Source of the DNA: a virus
Direction: 5' to 3' (one strand)
Virus record (IMG/VR): IMGVR_UViG_3300028557_000049
Location: 1 to 53,607 of that record
DNA: 53,607 bases
Shown here: one piece after another, positions 28,465 to 36,299 of the stretch
Layout: the number at the start of each line of letters is the position of its first letter
Position numbering within the stretch: the stretch's first letter is position 1
The notes under the pieces: generated by a model
The model's input: the letters and a program-made list of their open reading frames with translations, nothing else
Databases searched by the model: none
Told to the model about the DNA's origin: nothing
Position numbers and translations under genes: made by a program

Positions 28465-30386
28465 AATGTCATTAAGGCCAAATTAATATTTTTCTTGGCA
28501 ACATCAACAGATTTAACTATAACCATAACTTCATCACCAAGTCTTATTATCTTACCACTACTGCTCTTAACCAAATAGTTAGCAACATCAACGGTATATG
28601 ATTCACCATTGATATCAGATAAACGAACCAATCCTTCACATCGATTCTCTTTTATTTCGATGAACAAGCCGTAATCTGTAACTGATGTTACAATACCAGT
28701 ATAAACACGATTAACTCGTTCTAATATATACACGCACTGCATATACTTAATCGAATCTCGCTCGGCCTTTTGAGACTTACGTTCACGCTCAGATAAATAG
28801 TTACACTTGGTATCTAATTTATCTAACTTAACGTTGTTCTTATTAGATTGATATGTATACAATAACCTATGTACCATTACATCTGGATACCTACGAATAG
28901 GTGATGTAAAATGGGTATAATCCTTAAAGCCAAGACCATAATGGCCCACATTATGAGTTCTATAGTCAGCCTTTTGCATTGTTCTTACCACCAAGTTATT
29001 GATAATATCTTCCTCTGGTGTATCCTTTACATCAATCAATAATTGATTAAGAGATTTAGTTATAGCAGCTGAATCCTCAATCTTAATATCATATCCAAAT
29101 TGCTTGATATAATCCTTAAGTTGATTCAATTTTTCTTCACTAGGTTTATCATGCGCACGATTAACCATCGGAAGTCCCTTAGAATTAATGAATTGAGCTA
29201 CATGTCTGTTGGCTAATAACATAAACTCTTCAATCAATTTATTTGAGTCTTTAGAAGACTTAAATAATATGTCAACTGGCTTGTTATTCTCATCCAATTT
29301 GAATCGAACTTCATGCTTATCAAATGATATAGAACCCTTACCTAAGCGAACCTTACGCATCTTCTTAGCCATCTTATCCAAGATAAGAACAGCACTGGTA
29401 AGTTGCATATCTAAAATAGGGTCACCAGTATTTAGTTTAGGTAATCTAGTCTCTATTACTTCTTGAGCTTCCTCATAGGTAAACCTATGGTCAGAATTAA
29501 TAACGGTTCTACCAAACCATTCATCTGTCACGTGGCCATTTTGGTCCAATTTAAAGACCGCTGAGAAGCATAGCTTATCTTCCAATGGTCTTAATGAACA
29601 AAGGCCATTAGATAGCCTTTCTGGAAGCATAGGCACACATCTATCAACTAGATACACGCTGGTACCTCTAGCATAAGCTTCTTTATCCAATTCTGTATCT
29701 GGACGTAAATAATATGATACATCGGCAATATGTATACCAACCTCTAATATTCCATCAATAAATTGAACGGATAATGCATCATCGAAATCCTTTGCATCAG
29801 CTGGGTCAATCGTGAAGGTTAATACATGACGCATATCTCTACGCTTATCTATTTCAACCTGTGTGATAACATCTGAAATTGCTTCAGATTCATCTAAGAC
29901 ATCAATAGAAAACTCATATGGTAGGTTGTATTCCTCTAGAATGCTATGTATTTCTGTTTCGTGTTCACCAGAATTACCAATGATACGTATGACCTCACCA
30001 TTAGGGTTCTTAGCGTTATCTTTCCATTCAGTTAATCTAATGACTACCTTTTGTCCATCAGTAGAACCAAGCAATTTATTCTTTGGTATAAAGAAATCTG
30101 TTGATAGCTTGCTGCTAAGTGGTACAAAGAACGCATGACGTTCAGATATTTGTATCGTACCAATAAACTCAGTCTTGAACCGAGTTACTATCTCAATTAC
30201 CTCACCTTCAAGTGCTCGTTCCCTTCCTTCAAGGACTCGAATCTTTACGATGTCAAGGTGCAATGCTTTATTAACGTTGTTCTTGTTAATGTAAATGTCT
30301 TTAGGTATATCTGGACTCACTAAATAAGCGGAACCGCTTACATTCATACTCAACTTACCTTCAATTATATCTCCTAATTCTATCAT
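28461..30386 (-). CDS. rnr: RNase R / RNase II family exoribonuclease
   Basis: 641 residues from MIELGDIIEG. Cold-shock (OB) segments occupy about 1-135. The catalytic RNB domain (about 185-520) has FTIDPADAKDFDDALSV with its acidic residues, GIHIADVSYYLRPDTELDKE, YARGTSVYLVDRCVPMLPER, and YTHFTSPIRRYPDVMVHRLL. An S1 domain follows (GIVTSVTDYGLFIEIKENRC). The enzyme degrades structured RNA 3' to 5' and in bacteria is recruited by SmpB-tmRNA to nonstop mRNA. It is shorter than cellular RNase R (lacks the N-terminal HTH and the Lys-rich tail). A GTG start at 30410 is possible but the ATG at 30386 better fits the upstream stop at 30397. Confidence 0.9.
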   Translation of the reverse strand: MIELGDIIEGKLSMNVSGSAYLVSPDIPKDIYINKNNVNKALHLDIVKIRVLEGRERALEGEVIEIVTRFKTEFIGTIQISERHAFFVPLSSKLSTDFFIPKNKLLGSTDGQKVVIRLTEWKDNAKNPNGEVIRIIGNSGEHETEIHSILEEYNLPYEFSIDVLDESEAISDVITQVEIDKRRDMRHVLTFTIDPADAKDFDDALSVQFIDGILEVGIHIADVSYYLRPDTELDKEAYARGTSVYLVDRCVPMLPERLSNGLCSLRPLEDKLCFSAVFKLDQNGHVTDEWFGRTVINSDHRFTYEEAQEVIETRLPKLNTGDPILDMQLTSAVLILDKMAKKMRKVRLGKGSISFDKHEVRFKLDENNKPVDILFKSSKDSNKLIEEFMLLANRHVAQFINSKGLPMVNRAHDKPSEEKLNQLKDYIKQFGYDIKIEDSAAITKSLNQLLIDVKDTPEEDIINNLVVRTMQKADYRTHNVGHYGLGFKDYTHFTSPIRRYPDVMVHRLLYTYQSNKNNVKLDKLDTKCNYLSERERKSQKAERDSIKYMQCVYILERVNRVYTGIVTSVTDYGLFIEIKENRCEGLVRLSDINGESYTVDVANYLVKSSSGKIIRLGDEVMVIVKSVDVAKKNINLALMTL

Positions 30387-30396
30387 ATTATACGGT

Positions 30397-30918
30397 TTAG
30401 TGATTTCCACTAATAATTACATTAATCTTGAAGTCTTTAAGCCTTCCACTTAAACACTGTTGCTTACCCCATTCTTCAAACTTCGGTATGTGGTCTAACC
30501 TATCATCAGAAAGTTCCACCACCTCAACCGTAGGATATTTATCAAGCAAGCTATTAAGCGTATTTATCTTAACAACATCGGTACTACCACCAGTATTAAA
30601 GTGATACTCGTCAAAATGAAGATTCTTAGAATCCAAGACCCTCTTAACCAAGTCACCCAATTTTGACATACGACCAGTCAACAATACCGTTAGGGTATTA
30701 GGATTAGCTCTTTCTCGTTGATAATCAGCCACAACATGGTCAACCACTGGCATATCGAAGATATCAATATCCAAAGAGTCAGCTTGACCCCACCATCCCT
30801 TATGTGGCCATTCTTGGCCAGTCTTAGCCTTATAGGTTATACGACCCTCATCTGGTAGAGGTGTATTTACTATCGTCCCGTCAAAATCCACGACATATAA
30901 TTTAGTTATCGTTGCCAT
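30397..30918 (-). CDS. HAD-fold phosphatase, Swiss Army Knife RNA-repair type
   Basis: 173 residues from MATITKLYVV. HAD motif I is VVDFDGTIVNTPLPDEG, then KGWWGQADSLDID, motif II/III region LLTGRMSKLGDLV, and motif IV ELSDDRLDHIPKFEEW. The WW and TGR pattern is that of HAD_SAK_1, a phosphatase domain found in viral RNA-repair proteins. An in-frame extension to 30966 is rejected because it overlaps the preceding gene. Two other HAD genes occur at 49370 and 49807. Confidence 0.8.
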   Translation of the reverse strand: MATITKLYVVDFDGTIVNTPLPDEGRITYKAKTGQEWPHKGWWGQADSLDIDIFDMPVVDHVVADYQRERANPNTLTVLLTGRMSKLGDLVKRVLDSKNLHFDEYHFNTGGSTDVVKINTLNSLLDKYPTVEVVELSDDRLDHIPKFEEWGKQQCLSGRLKDFKINVIISGNH

Positions 30919-31117
30919 TAGTTTCTTGTTTAATTCTATTAAATAGTTTATTATATTTAGGACCATCTAAGGCGACCCTACATTTAAAATCACCCCAATT
31001 TTCTTTAAATAGAGCAATTTCGCCAAAACAATGATGTGGAGTTTGTACAGCATCTTTAATACAACGCCAGATAAAACTAAAAAACCACCAGATATATATT
31101 ACTTTAAACCTAGCCAT
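30902..31117 (-). CDS. Small membrane-associated protein, 71 aa
   Basis: 71 residues with a short aromatic N-terminal helix (KVIYIWWFFSFIWRCIKDAV), suited to membrane association, and a charged C-terminus. It overlaps the genes on both sides, so the four genes down to RNase R form one transcript. No family recognised. Confidence 0.55.
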   Translation of the reverse strand: MARFKVIYIWWFFSFIWRCIKDAVQTPHHCFGEIALFKENWGDFKCRVALDGPKYNKLFNRIKQETNGNDN

Positions 31118-31425
31118 TTCTTTATCTTAATTAAGAGATTATCTTCAGCTTTTTCAACCATTAAAGCACCCATTATGCGCTTGGTGGCCGAACCAATCAA
31201 TAGCTTGGTTATCGGGCCGTGCGAGTTTATCGTTTGCCTCAAGGCACCACTAATCTTACGAGACTCAGCAGTTCTTTTCCTGTTTAGTTTTTCAATACTA
31301 GATAAGTTATCTTTTTGGTATTCATCGAATACCTCTAGAATACCTTCAATATCATTGGTTAAGACCAGAGTCTCTAGTCTGGTTCTTAATTTATTACGCC
31401 TAGTATTTATCCAAATAATTTTCAT
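31099..31425 (-). CDS. Unknown basic helical protein, 108 aa
   Basis: 108 residues, basic and helical (KIIWINTRRNKLRTRLETLV; MVEKAEDNLLIKIKKWLGLK). No family recognised. It starts the RNase R operon behind the promoter at 31431-31462. Confidence 0.6.
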   Translation of the reverse strand: MKIIWINTRRNKLRTRLETLVLTNDIEGILEVFDEYQKDNLSSIEKLNRKRTAESRKISGALRQTINSHGPITKLLIGSATKRIMGALMVEKAEDNLLIKIKKWLGLK

Positions 31426-31430
31426 TGTTA

Positions 31431-31462
31431 CAAAGGTACTAATTTAATTTAACAGTTGCAAG
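31431..31462 (-). promoter_or_regulatory. Promoter of the RNase R operon
   Basis: CTTGC-N19-TACCTTTG, just upstream of the start at 31425, past a region of short hairpins beyond the TnpB gene. Confidence 0.7.
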
Positions 31463-31499
31463 TTTTATCCCTGTTTAGTTTTATTGGTTTAAAACTTCA

Positions 31500-31552
31500 A
31501 TAGTTACTAATTCTTAGGAAATTTAATGAAATTAACCTTCCTTTAATTAATT
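31500..31552 (-). ncRNA. Hairpin next to the TnpB stop, possible omega RNA end
   Basis: After the TnpB stop, GGAAGG-TTAAT-TTCATTAAATTTCC forms a hairpin with TTAAT/ATTAA arms. Its position suits the scaffold end of an omega RNA. No clear element end or target-site match is visible. Offered only as a location to test. Confidence 0.3.
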
Positions 31553-32725
31553 TTATTGGTTAGAGAGACTATAAACACCTCTATTATGAATATTGATGCT
31601 GGCGTTTACGTCAGCATCATTTTCATAACCACAGACAATACAATTAAAGGCTTCGCCTTTTCTATTGTTTTTATCTATATGACCACATGCGGAGCATGTT
31701 TGTGATGTATATGCTGGTGAAACCTTCACCAGATTAATTCCATATTCATCAGTAATTCTTTCTAATTTAAGTATAGTCTTAGTATAAGACCATCTTTGTA
31801 TTTTATTATTAAAATATTTTTTACCGGTTTTAACTGATTTTAGATCTTCTATAATTAAATCCTTTATATTATTTAATGGTAATTCATTACATATTTTGTT
31901 AATTTCATTATCCCTATGGGATAATGCTTTTTTAAATGCTTTACTACCTTGTTTCTTTCTACTTATTTTATTGTATATTTCAGTTAATTCACCATTATAT
32001 TTATTTCCATTATTATCACATAAGAGTTTATTATAACCCATATCCAATCCTAATGAAGAACCTTCGGTTCTTTTATTAGGATTTTCTTTAAACCATATTA
32101 AACTTATGTAATAATCATTATTAACTTTTCTAATCTGAATATTATTTCTTAAATTAAATCCTTCAGATAATAATTTATTAGAATGTTTATGATTATTTAA
32201 TGGAATATTAATTTGCAATGCTCTAGTACCTTTATCATTAAAATAAGGTAGCTTAAGATTAATAAAAGAATTAAAATGATTACCTGATTTTATATTAAAG
32301 AATCTTTCATCTAAATTAATAGATAAATTATTTAGATTAGGTATTTTAAAATATTTAGATTTAATAATAGATTTAAGATTTAGATTACTATATTTTATTT
32401 TAATAAATGAAGAATCAGGATGATTCTTCATCATATATGAATATATTTTTTTATAGTTATTATATCTTTTTTTATTAGCTTTATCTAATTGACTTCTTAT
32501 TATAGAAGATGCTTGTTTATAAATTAATTGTTTATATCTACTATGGTTAATAGTTTCAGATGGTAAATCTTTAGAGGATAAATTAATTTTAAGTGGTAAT
32601 ATTCCATCTATTATATAATTCATATAAGTTAATAAATCAGACTTATAATCAATAAATAATTTATCGAGGGAAGCAAGCTTCCCTTGATTACAATTTTTGA
32701 TTATATGTTTAGATGATTTAATCAT
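31553..32725 (-). CDS. TnpB-like RNA-guided nuclease, divergent
   Basis: 390 residues. Catalytic residues are all present: D228 in SLGLDMGYNKLL, E293 in DLIIEDLKSV, and D372 in NDADVNASINIH, with a zinc ribbon from C344/C347 and C362/C365. The N-terminal half (about 1-220) shares little with the TnpB at 13259 and is very rich in Asn, Ile and Lys, so it may have been in the phage for long or come from a different source. No transposase gene is next to it; instead an RHH gene overlaps its start. It could be a stand-alone homing-type nuclease rather than part of a transposon. Confidence 0.85.
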   Translation of the reverse strand: MIKSSKHIIKNCNQGKLASLDKLFIDYKSDLLTYMNYIIDGILPLKINLSSKDLPSETINHSRYKQLIYKQASSIIRSQLDKANKKRYNNYKKIYSYMMKNHPDSSFIKIKYSNLNLKSIIKSKYFKIPNLNNLSINLDERFFNIKSGNHFNSFINLKLPYFNDKGTRALQINIPLNNHKHSNKLLSEGFNLRNNIQIRKVNNDYYISLIWFKENPNKRTEGSSLGLDMGYNKLLCDNNGNKYNGELTEIYNKISRKKQGSKAFKKALSHRDNEINKICNELPLNNIKDLIIEDLKSVKTGKKYFNNKIQRWSYTKTILKLERITDEYGINLVKVSPAYTSQTCSACGHIDKNNRKGEAFNCIVCGYENDADVNASINIHNRGVYSLSNQ

Positions 32726-32879
32726 TTATGATTAATTTACCATTTAAATCTTTTTCTATTAATAATCTAATTCGCTCAGACATATTAAAATTATTATTTT
32801 TGCAATAAGATTTATATTCTAGTTTAGAATTAGGTTCAATTCTAATATTAATATCATTAATTTTTTTTATTTTGTCCAT
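32718..32879 (-). CDS. Ribbon-helix-helix protein, 53 aa, upstream of TnpB
   Basis: 53 residues beginning MDKIKKINDINIRIEPNSKL, where INIRIEP is the ribbon strand, then two helices (EYKSYCKNNNFNMSERIRLL). This is the RHH (CopG/Arc/MetJ) fold pattern. It overlaps the TnpB start by 8 bases, so they are co-translated. The gene is shorter than usual cut-offs and was found by reading the gap. It could repress the operon or assist the nuclease in binding DNA. Confidence 0.7.
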   Translation of the reverse strand: MDKIKKINDINIRIEPNSKLEYKSYCKNNNFNMSERIRLLIEKDLNGKLIIND

Positions 32880-32969
32880 ACTTATAAATATATCATAAAA
32901 TCACAAAAAACATCTTTTTTTAAAAAAAAATGAAAATTTACTTTGAAATTTCATTTAAAAACCTTATTT

Positions 32970-33632
32970 TTAAGTTATAAATACAATACTACTTGGTGGG
33001 ATATTTTCGTGAGTGTATACTCCACCGTCAAATTGTGTGTCCATTAAAAAAACATTTTTCAAATCCTTTGTTTTTATTCTTAACATTACAGGCTCTTTAA
33101 TAAAGTCACCACCTAAAAATAACCCCATGATTTCATTAGCAGCATCTAAGTTTTTTGCTAAATAAATTCTTTCTGGATGATACCCGATTTTTGATTTTGT
33201 CTTTGGGGTTAAGCCAATTTTTAAGATTTTAGGTAAATTAACTTTTTCTGTTACATGATATAAATAATCATCAATGTCAAATGTCCTTAAATCAAATTTT
33301 GGTTCAAATCTTACACTACTAATAATATCATTTTTACCAACCTTTGTGGTAGAGGTACCATCATCAAGATAATATGCAGAAATAAAATAACCCATGTTAT
33401 TCATAAACTTAAATAGGTTATCATGGTTGGTGTTTCTATAAATAAAATACACTATAATCGTTTTATAATCCTTATAGACTTTGACTCTATAAATGTTACC
33501 CATAAACTTCTGGATATAATTTACAGTATAATCCAAGCTATGAGTCATAGTTAAACCTTCACCTAGATATTGTTTCTCTTCTGCTCTATTCAAGAATTCT
33601 TTAACTTTGTACTTGATAAATTTATCTAACAT
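32970..33632 (-). CDS. ADP-ribosyltransferase-like / KptA-like protein
   Basis: 220 residues. The C-terminal half (about 115-220) reads DDYLYHVTEKVNLPKILKIG, then YHPERIYLAKNLDAANEIMG, then GVYTHENIPPSSIVFI. The YHVT start, the IYLA strand and the late YTxxxIPPxxI are reminiscent of the ADP-ribosyltransferase fold (Tpt1/KptA and DarT-like enzymes), which uses NAD. The N-terminal half is basic and mixed. The exact catalytic residues cannot be assigned by eye. Phages use such enzymes to modify host proteins or RNA. Behind the promoter at 33689-33720, as a single-gene unit. Confidence 0.6.
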   Translation of the reverse strand: MLDKFIKYKVKEFLNRAEEKQYLGEGLTMTHSLDYTVNYIQKFMGNIYRVKVYKDYKTIIVYFIYRNTNHDNLFKFMNNMGYFISAYYLDDGTSTTKVGKNDIISSVRFEPKFDLRTFDIDDYLYHVTEKVNLPKILKIGLTPKTKSKIGYHPERIYLAKNLDAANEIMGLFLGGDFIKEPVMLRIKTKDLKNVFLMDTQFDGGVYTHENIPPSSIVFIT

Positions 33633-33688
33633 AACGTTTTATTAATAAATATTATAGAAACACAAATTGATTTAATTTTTAGTTGCTA

Positions 33689-33720
33689 CAAAGGTACTAA
33701 TTTATTCTTAATTTTCCAAA
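33689..33720 (-). promoter_or_regulatory. Promoter of the ART-like gene
   Basis: TTTGG-N19-TACCTTTG, 57 bases upstream of the start at 33632. Confidence 0.75.
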
Positions 33721-33725
33721 TTATT

Positions 33726-34082
33726 CTACATATTCATCCTCGTACTAGCAGTATATGCGTAATCCATACAAAATGATGTCTCTATGGGTTCTTCATCTAA
33801 AATTCTCCGAATCGCTTCCATAACAGGTAATTTATCTGTTACCAACCAATAAAACTCCAAGTCAACATCTGGTCGTATATTGCTGCCCCAATTATCAACA
33901 TATAACCTAGCATCTTCCTCAGTAATAACGAATAAACGAACTAGTTCGTTTATTAATTTAACTGAATATACAGGCCTAACATATCGACTAGTATCACCAA
34001 TTAAATAAACACCATCATTACCAACCGAACTCCTACGAATTTCAAAATTTTTACTTAGATAAGACTGTACATATTTTTCCAT
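33726..34082 (-). CDS. Unknown protein, 118 aa
   Basis: 118 residues from MEKYVQSYLSKNFEIRRSSV. A TTG start two codons upstream is possible but the ATG is preferred. Compact alpha/beta by eye (VYLIGDTSRYVRPVYSVKLI), acidic in the middle. No family recognised. It has no promoter: the IF-3 stub directly upstream shows that it once followed the IF-3 gene in the same operon. Confidence 0.6.
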   Translation of the reverse strand: MEKYVQSYLSKNFEIRRSSVGNDGVYLIGDTSRYVRPVYSVKLINELVRLFVITEEDARLYVDNWGSNIRPDVDLEFYWLVTDKLPVMEAIRRILDEEPIETSFCMDYAYTASTRMNM

Positions 34083-34119
34083 GTACAATTATACTATCAG
34101 TAATATATTATGTCAAGGT

Positions 34120-34311
34120 TTATTTTTTAAAGGGTTTTATCGTGACGAACATTCTTTTACCCTCAAGCTTTGGCATGGCTTCAGCTACACCATATTCTTC
34201 AAGGTCAACCAATAGCTTTAAGATTAATGTCTCACCCTTGGTTACGTGAATCATTTCACGCCCCTTAAATTGCATTGAAATCTTAACCTTTTTAATAAAA
34301 ATCTTGTTTAA
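34120..34311 (-). pseudogene. 3' stub of a second IF-3 gene
   Basis: The frame reads KVKISMQFKGREMIHVTKGE, then LLVDLEEYGVAEAMPKLEGK and RMFVTIKPFKK stop. The intact IF-3 (35124-35618) has KIKLSMEFKGREMLFTDKGM, then ELDKFGVAEGMPKLEGKKII. It is thus the last 55 to 60 codons of a diverged IF-3 gene. Similarity stops near 34290, and a TAG closes the frame upstream at 34315-34317. The RHH+HNH cassette lies between it and the intact IF-3. An ATG at 34275 could still give a C-terminal domain fragment. Confidence 0.9.
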
Positions 34312-34357
34312 ATACTATTTTTTCTAATTTACCATATATTTATAATAAAAAAATATT

Positions 34358-34495
34358 ATGGCACGACCTAAATTATTAAAAGACGAAAAAAAGATAAAAC
34401 TTAGTATAACATTATCTAAAGATGTTAATTTAATATTAGAAAAATTAACAAAAAATAAATCTAAATTTATTGAGGAATTAATTAAAAATTTATAA
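34358..34495 (+). CDS. Ribbon-helix-helix protein, 45 aa, upstream of the HNH gene
   Basis: 45 residues on the plus strand: MARPKLLKDEKKIKLSITLS, then a helix (KDVNLILEKLTKNKSKFIEE). KIKLSITL is the ribbon strand of an RHH fold. Its stop lies 3 bases before the HNH start, so they form a two-gene cassette against the local direction. Found by reading the gap; too short for usual cut-offs. The same RHH-then-nuclease order is seen at 32718-32879/TnpB. Confidence 0.7.
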   Translation: MARPKLLKDEKKIKLSITLSKDVNLILEKLTKNKSKFIEELIKNL

Positions 34496-34498
34496 AAT

Positions 34499-35134
34499 AT
34501 GACACCAGAAGAGAAAATACAACATAGAAAAGAATATAATACAAAATGGCGTGAAGCTAATAAAGAACGCATTAAAAAAGAAGCAGCTGAACGCAGTAGA
34601 TTATGGTATAATGAAAATAAAGACAAAGCTAAAGAAACACAAAGAAAATACTATCAAGATAATATCGATAGTTTTAAAAATAAAAGTAAAAATTATCGTG
34701 TAAATAATTCAGATAAAATAAAAGAATATCAAAAAAATTATAGAAAAAACAATAATGAAAAACGAAACGAATATAATAAAAATAGACGATTAAATGACCC
34801 ACTATATAAGCTAACAACAAATATTAGGTCAAGCATTAATCAAGCTTTTAGAAGAAATTCATACACTAAAAAATCAAAAACTGCTGAAATATTAGGTTGT
34901 ACTTTTGATGAATTTAAACAACATCTAGAATCTAGATTTGAATCATGGATGACATGGGATAATCATGGATTGTACAACGGTGAATTAAATTACGGTTGGG
35001 ATATTGACCATATGATTCCATTAAGTAGTGTAAAAACGGAAAAAGAATTGATTAAATTATGTCACTTCACCAATATCAAACCGTTATGTAGTCGCATAAA
35101 TAGAGATATTAAAAAAAATACATTTATTTCTTAG
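34499..35134 (+). CDS. HNH homing-type endonuclease next to IF-3
   Basis: 211 residues on the plus strand. Residues 1-110 are a Lys/Asn/Arg-rich helical stretch with repeats (YRVNNSDKIKEYQKNYRKNN), typical of DNA-contacting arms. The HNH core is at about 165-205: YGWDIDHMIPLSSVKTEKEL, then LCHFTNIKPLCSRINRDIKK. Its last 11 bases overlap the IF-3 stop on the other strand. It separates the intact IF-3 from the IF-3 stub. Free-standing HNH genes of this size are common homing genes in phages. Confidence 0.88.
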   Translation: MTPEEKIQHRKEYNTKWREANKERIKKEAAERSRLWYNENKDKAKETQRKYYQDNIDSFKNKSKNYRVNNSDKIKEYQKNYRKNNNEKRNEYNKNRRLNDPLYKLTTNIRSSINQAFRRNSYTKKSKTAEILGCTFDEFKQHLESRFESWMTWDNHGLYNGELNYGWDIDHMIPLSSVKTEKELIKLCHFTNIKPLCSRINRDIKKNTFIS

Positions 35135-35618
35135 AAATTGGTTTAAGATATCCAATAATTTTTTTACCTTCAAGCTTTGGCATTCCTTCCGCAACGCCAA
35201 ATTTATCTAATTCTAATATAAATTTAAGTATAACTTCCATACCTTTATCGGTAAACAACATCTCACGGCCTTTAAATTCCATTGAAAGTTTTATCTTATG
35301 GCCAATCTTAAGAAAATTTTCAGCATGTTTAATTCGATAATCTAAATCATTTTGTCCAATTTTATAAGAAAGTTTGATTTCCTTAGTGTTTAAGGTTTTT
35401 TGTTTTTGTTGTTTATTTTGATTGTAAACATATTTTTCATAATTCATAATCTTGCATACAGGTGGCTGAGCATTTGGATTTATAAGTACCAAATCCATAT
35501 CTTGAGACTCAGCCATCGTTAGAGCTTCTGATAATGGCATAATACCTACATCTGAAATCCTAACGTCAGTCCCACGAATTTCCTTATTGATTAAGTGTTG
35601 TTTTTTACTCTTTTGCAT
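35124..35618 (-). CDS. infC: Translation initiation factor IF-3
   Basis: 164 residues, full length for IF-3. N-terminal domain: INKEIRGTDVRISDV, EALTMAESQDMDLVLINPNA, PPVCKIMNYEKYVYNQNKQQ. C-terminal domain: TKEIKLSYKIGQNDLDYRIK, then SMEFKGREMLF and FGVAEGMPKLEGKKIIGYL. IF-3 binds the 30S subunit, keeps 50S away and checks the start codon and initiator tRNA, so a phage copy could bias initiation towards phage mRNA. It starts with ATG directly after the previous stop (no gap), in the operon begun at 38872. Its base composition is more AT-rich than that of the stub at 34120-34311. It is expected to be functional. Confidence 0.93.
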   Translation of the reverse strand: MQKSKKQHLINKEIRGTDVRISDVGIMPLSEALTMAESQDMDLVLINPNAQPPVCKIMNYEKYVYNQNKQQKQKTLNTKEIKLSYKIGQNDLDYRIKHAENFLKIGHKIKLSMEFKGREMLFTDKGMEVILKFILELDKFGVAEGMPKLEGKKIIGYLKPISKK

Positions 35619-36095
35619 TTATATTAATGATTTTATTTTTTTAATAACTTCTTCAATGGTATTAACTTGTGTTACATCATACATCTCACAAACAATATCA
35701 ACGTTCCCCTTGCGCCAAAATGGTTCAGGACAGCATACAATAAGCTTACCACTACTAGCGTATAATCCAAGCTCTAATAGTGATATTGGTGACTTGGTGT
35801 TTGGGTCGAAGTACATTATAATAATATCAGCCACTTCTAGTCCCAATAGTTCCCATAGAACTTGTTGTCTAAACTCTGGATTGGTGGCCTTTTGCTCCCA
35901 AGATGAATCCCAATCACTACGCCTTGGGTTGAGAAACTGAATCTTTTCATCTTCAAGTGCCTTGATAATGTCTTGCTGCCAATCACTAGCCTTCCCACTA
36001 TCTGGTAAACCAATACTACCACCTAAGAAAATTGATGTATAACCATCCTTCTTTGTATGGGTATTCGGTGCTTGTATTTCAATTGCTTTTTTCAT
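35619..36095 (-). CDS. Nucleoside 2-deoxyribosyltransferase-like protein
   Basis: 158 residues. SIFLGGSIGLPDSGKASDWQ, then FLNPRRSDWDSSW, then QVLWELLGLEVADIIIMYFD, and SPISLLELGLYASSGKLIVC fit the Nuc_deoxyrib_tr2 family, including the acidic residue in SLLELGLY. The family is linked to cleavage or exchange of the base-sugar bond of nucleosides or nucleotides; the substrate here is unknown. It directly precedes IF-3. Confidence 0.8.
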   Translation of the reverse strand: MKKAIEIQAPNTHTKKDGYTSIFLGGSIGLPDSGKASDWQQDIIKALEDEKIQFLNPRRSDWDSSWEQKATNPEFRQQVLWELLGLEVADIIIMYFDPNTKSPISLLELGLYASSGKLIVCCPEPFWRKGNVDIVCEMYDVTQVNTIEEVIKKIKSLI

Positions 36096-36096
36096 A

Positions 36097-36288
36097 TTAA
36101 TTTAAGTTATAACCATTTGGTTCATTATCATCGTAGTATCCATCATCATCGTCCTCATTGGAAATAATGATGTTCTCGATAATCTCATCAAGTTCATCTA
36201 ATACGTTTATTTCTAATTTGCCATTGGCATCATTATATTCAAGGGTAATAACGTATTCACCCATTATTATTTTCTTGTTTAGTTTCAT
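36097..36288 (-). CDS. Small acidic protein, 63 aa
   Basis: 63 residues with a long acidic stretch (SNEDDDDGYYDDNEPNGYNL) after a beta-like N-terminus (MGEYVITLEYNDANGKLEIN). No family recognised. It lies one base upstream of the deoxyribosyltransferase-like gene and 11 bases past the AAA ATPase stop. Confidence 0.6.
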   Translation of the reverse strand: MKLNKKIIMGEYVITLEYNDANGKLEINVLDELDEIIENIIISNEDDDDGYYDDNEPNGYNLN

Positions 36289-36299
36289 AATACCTATAT

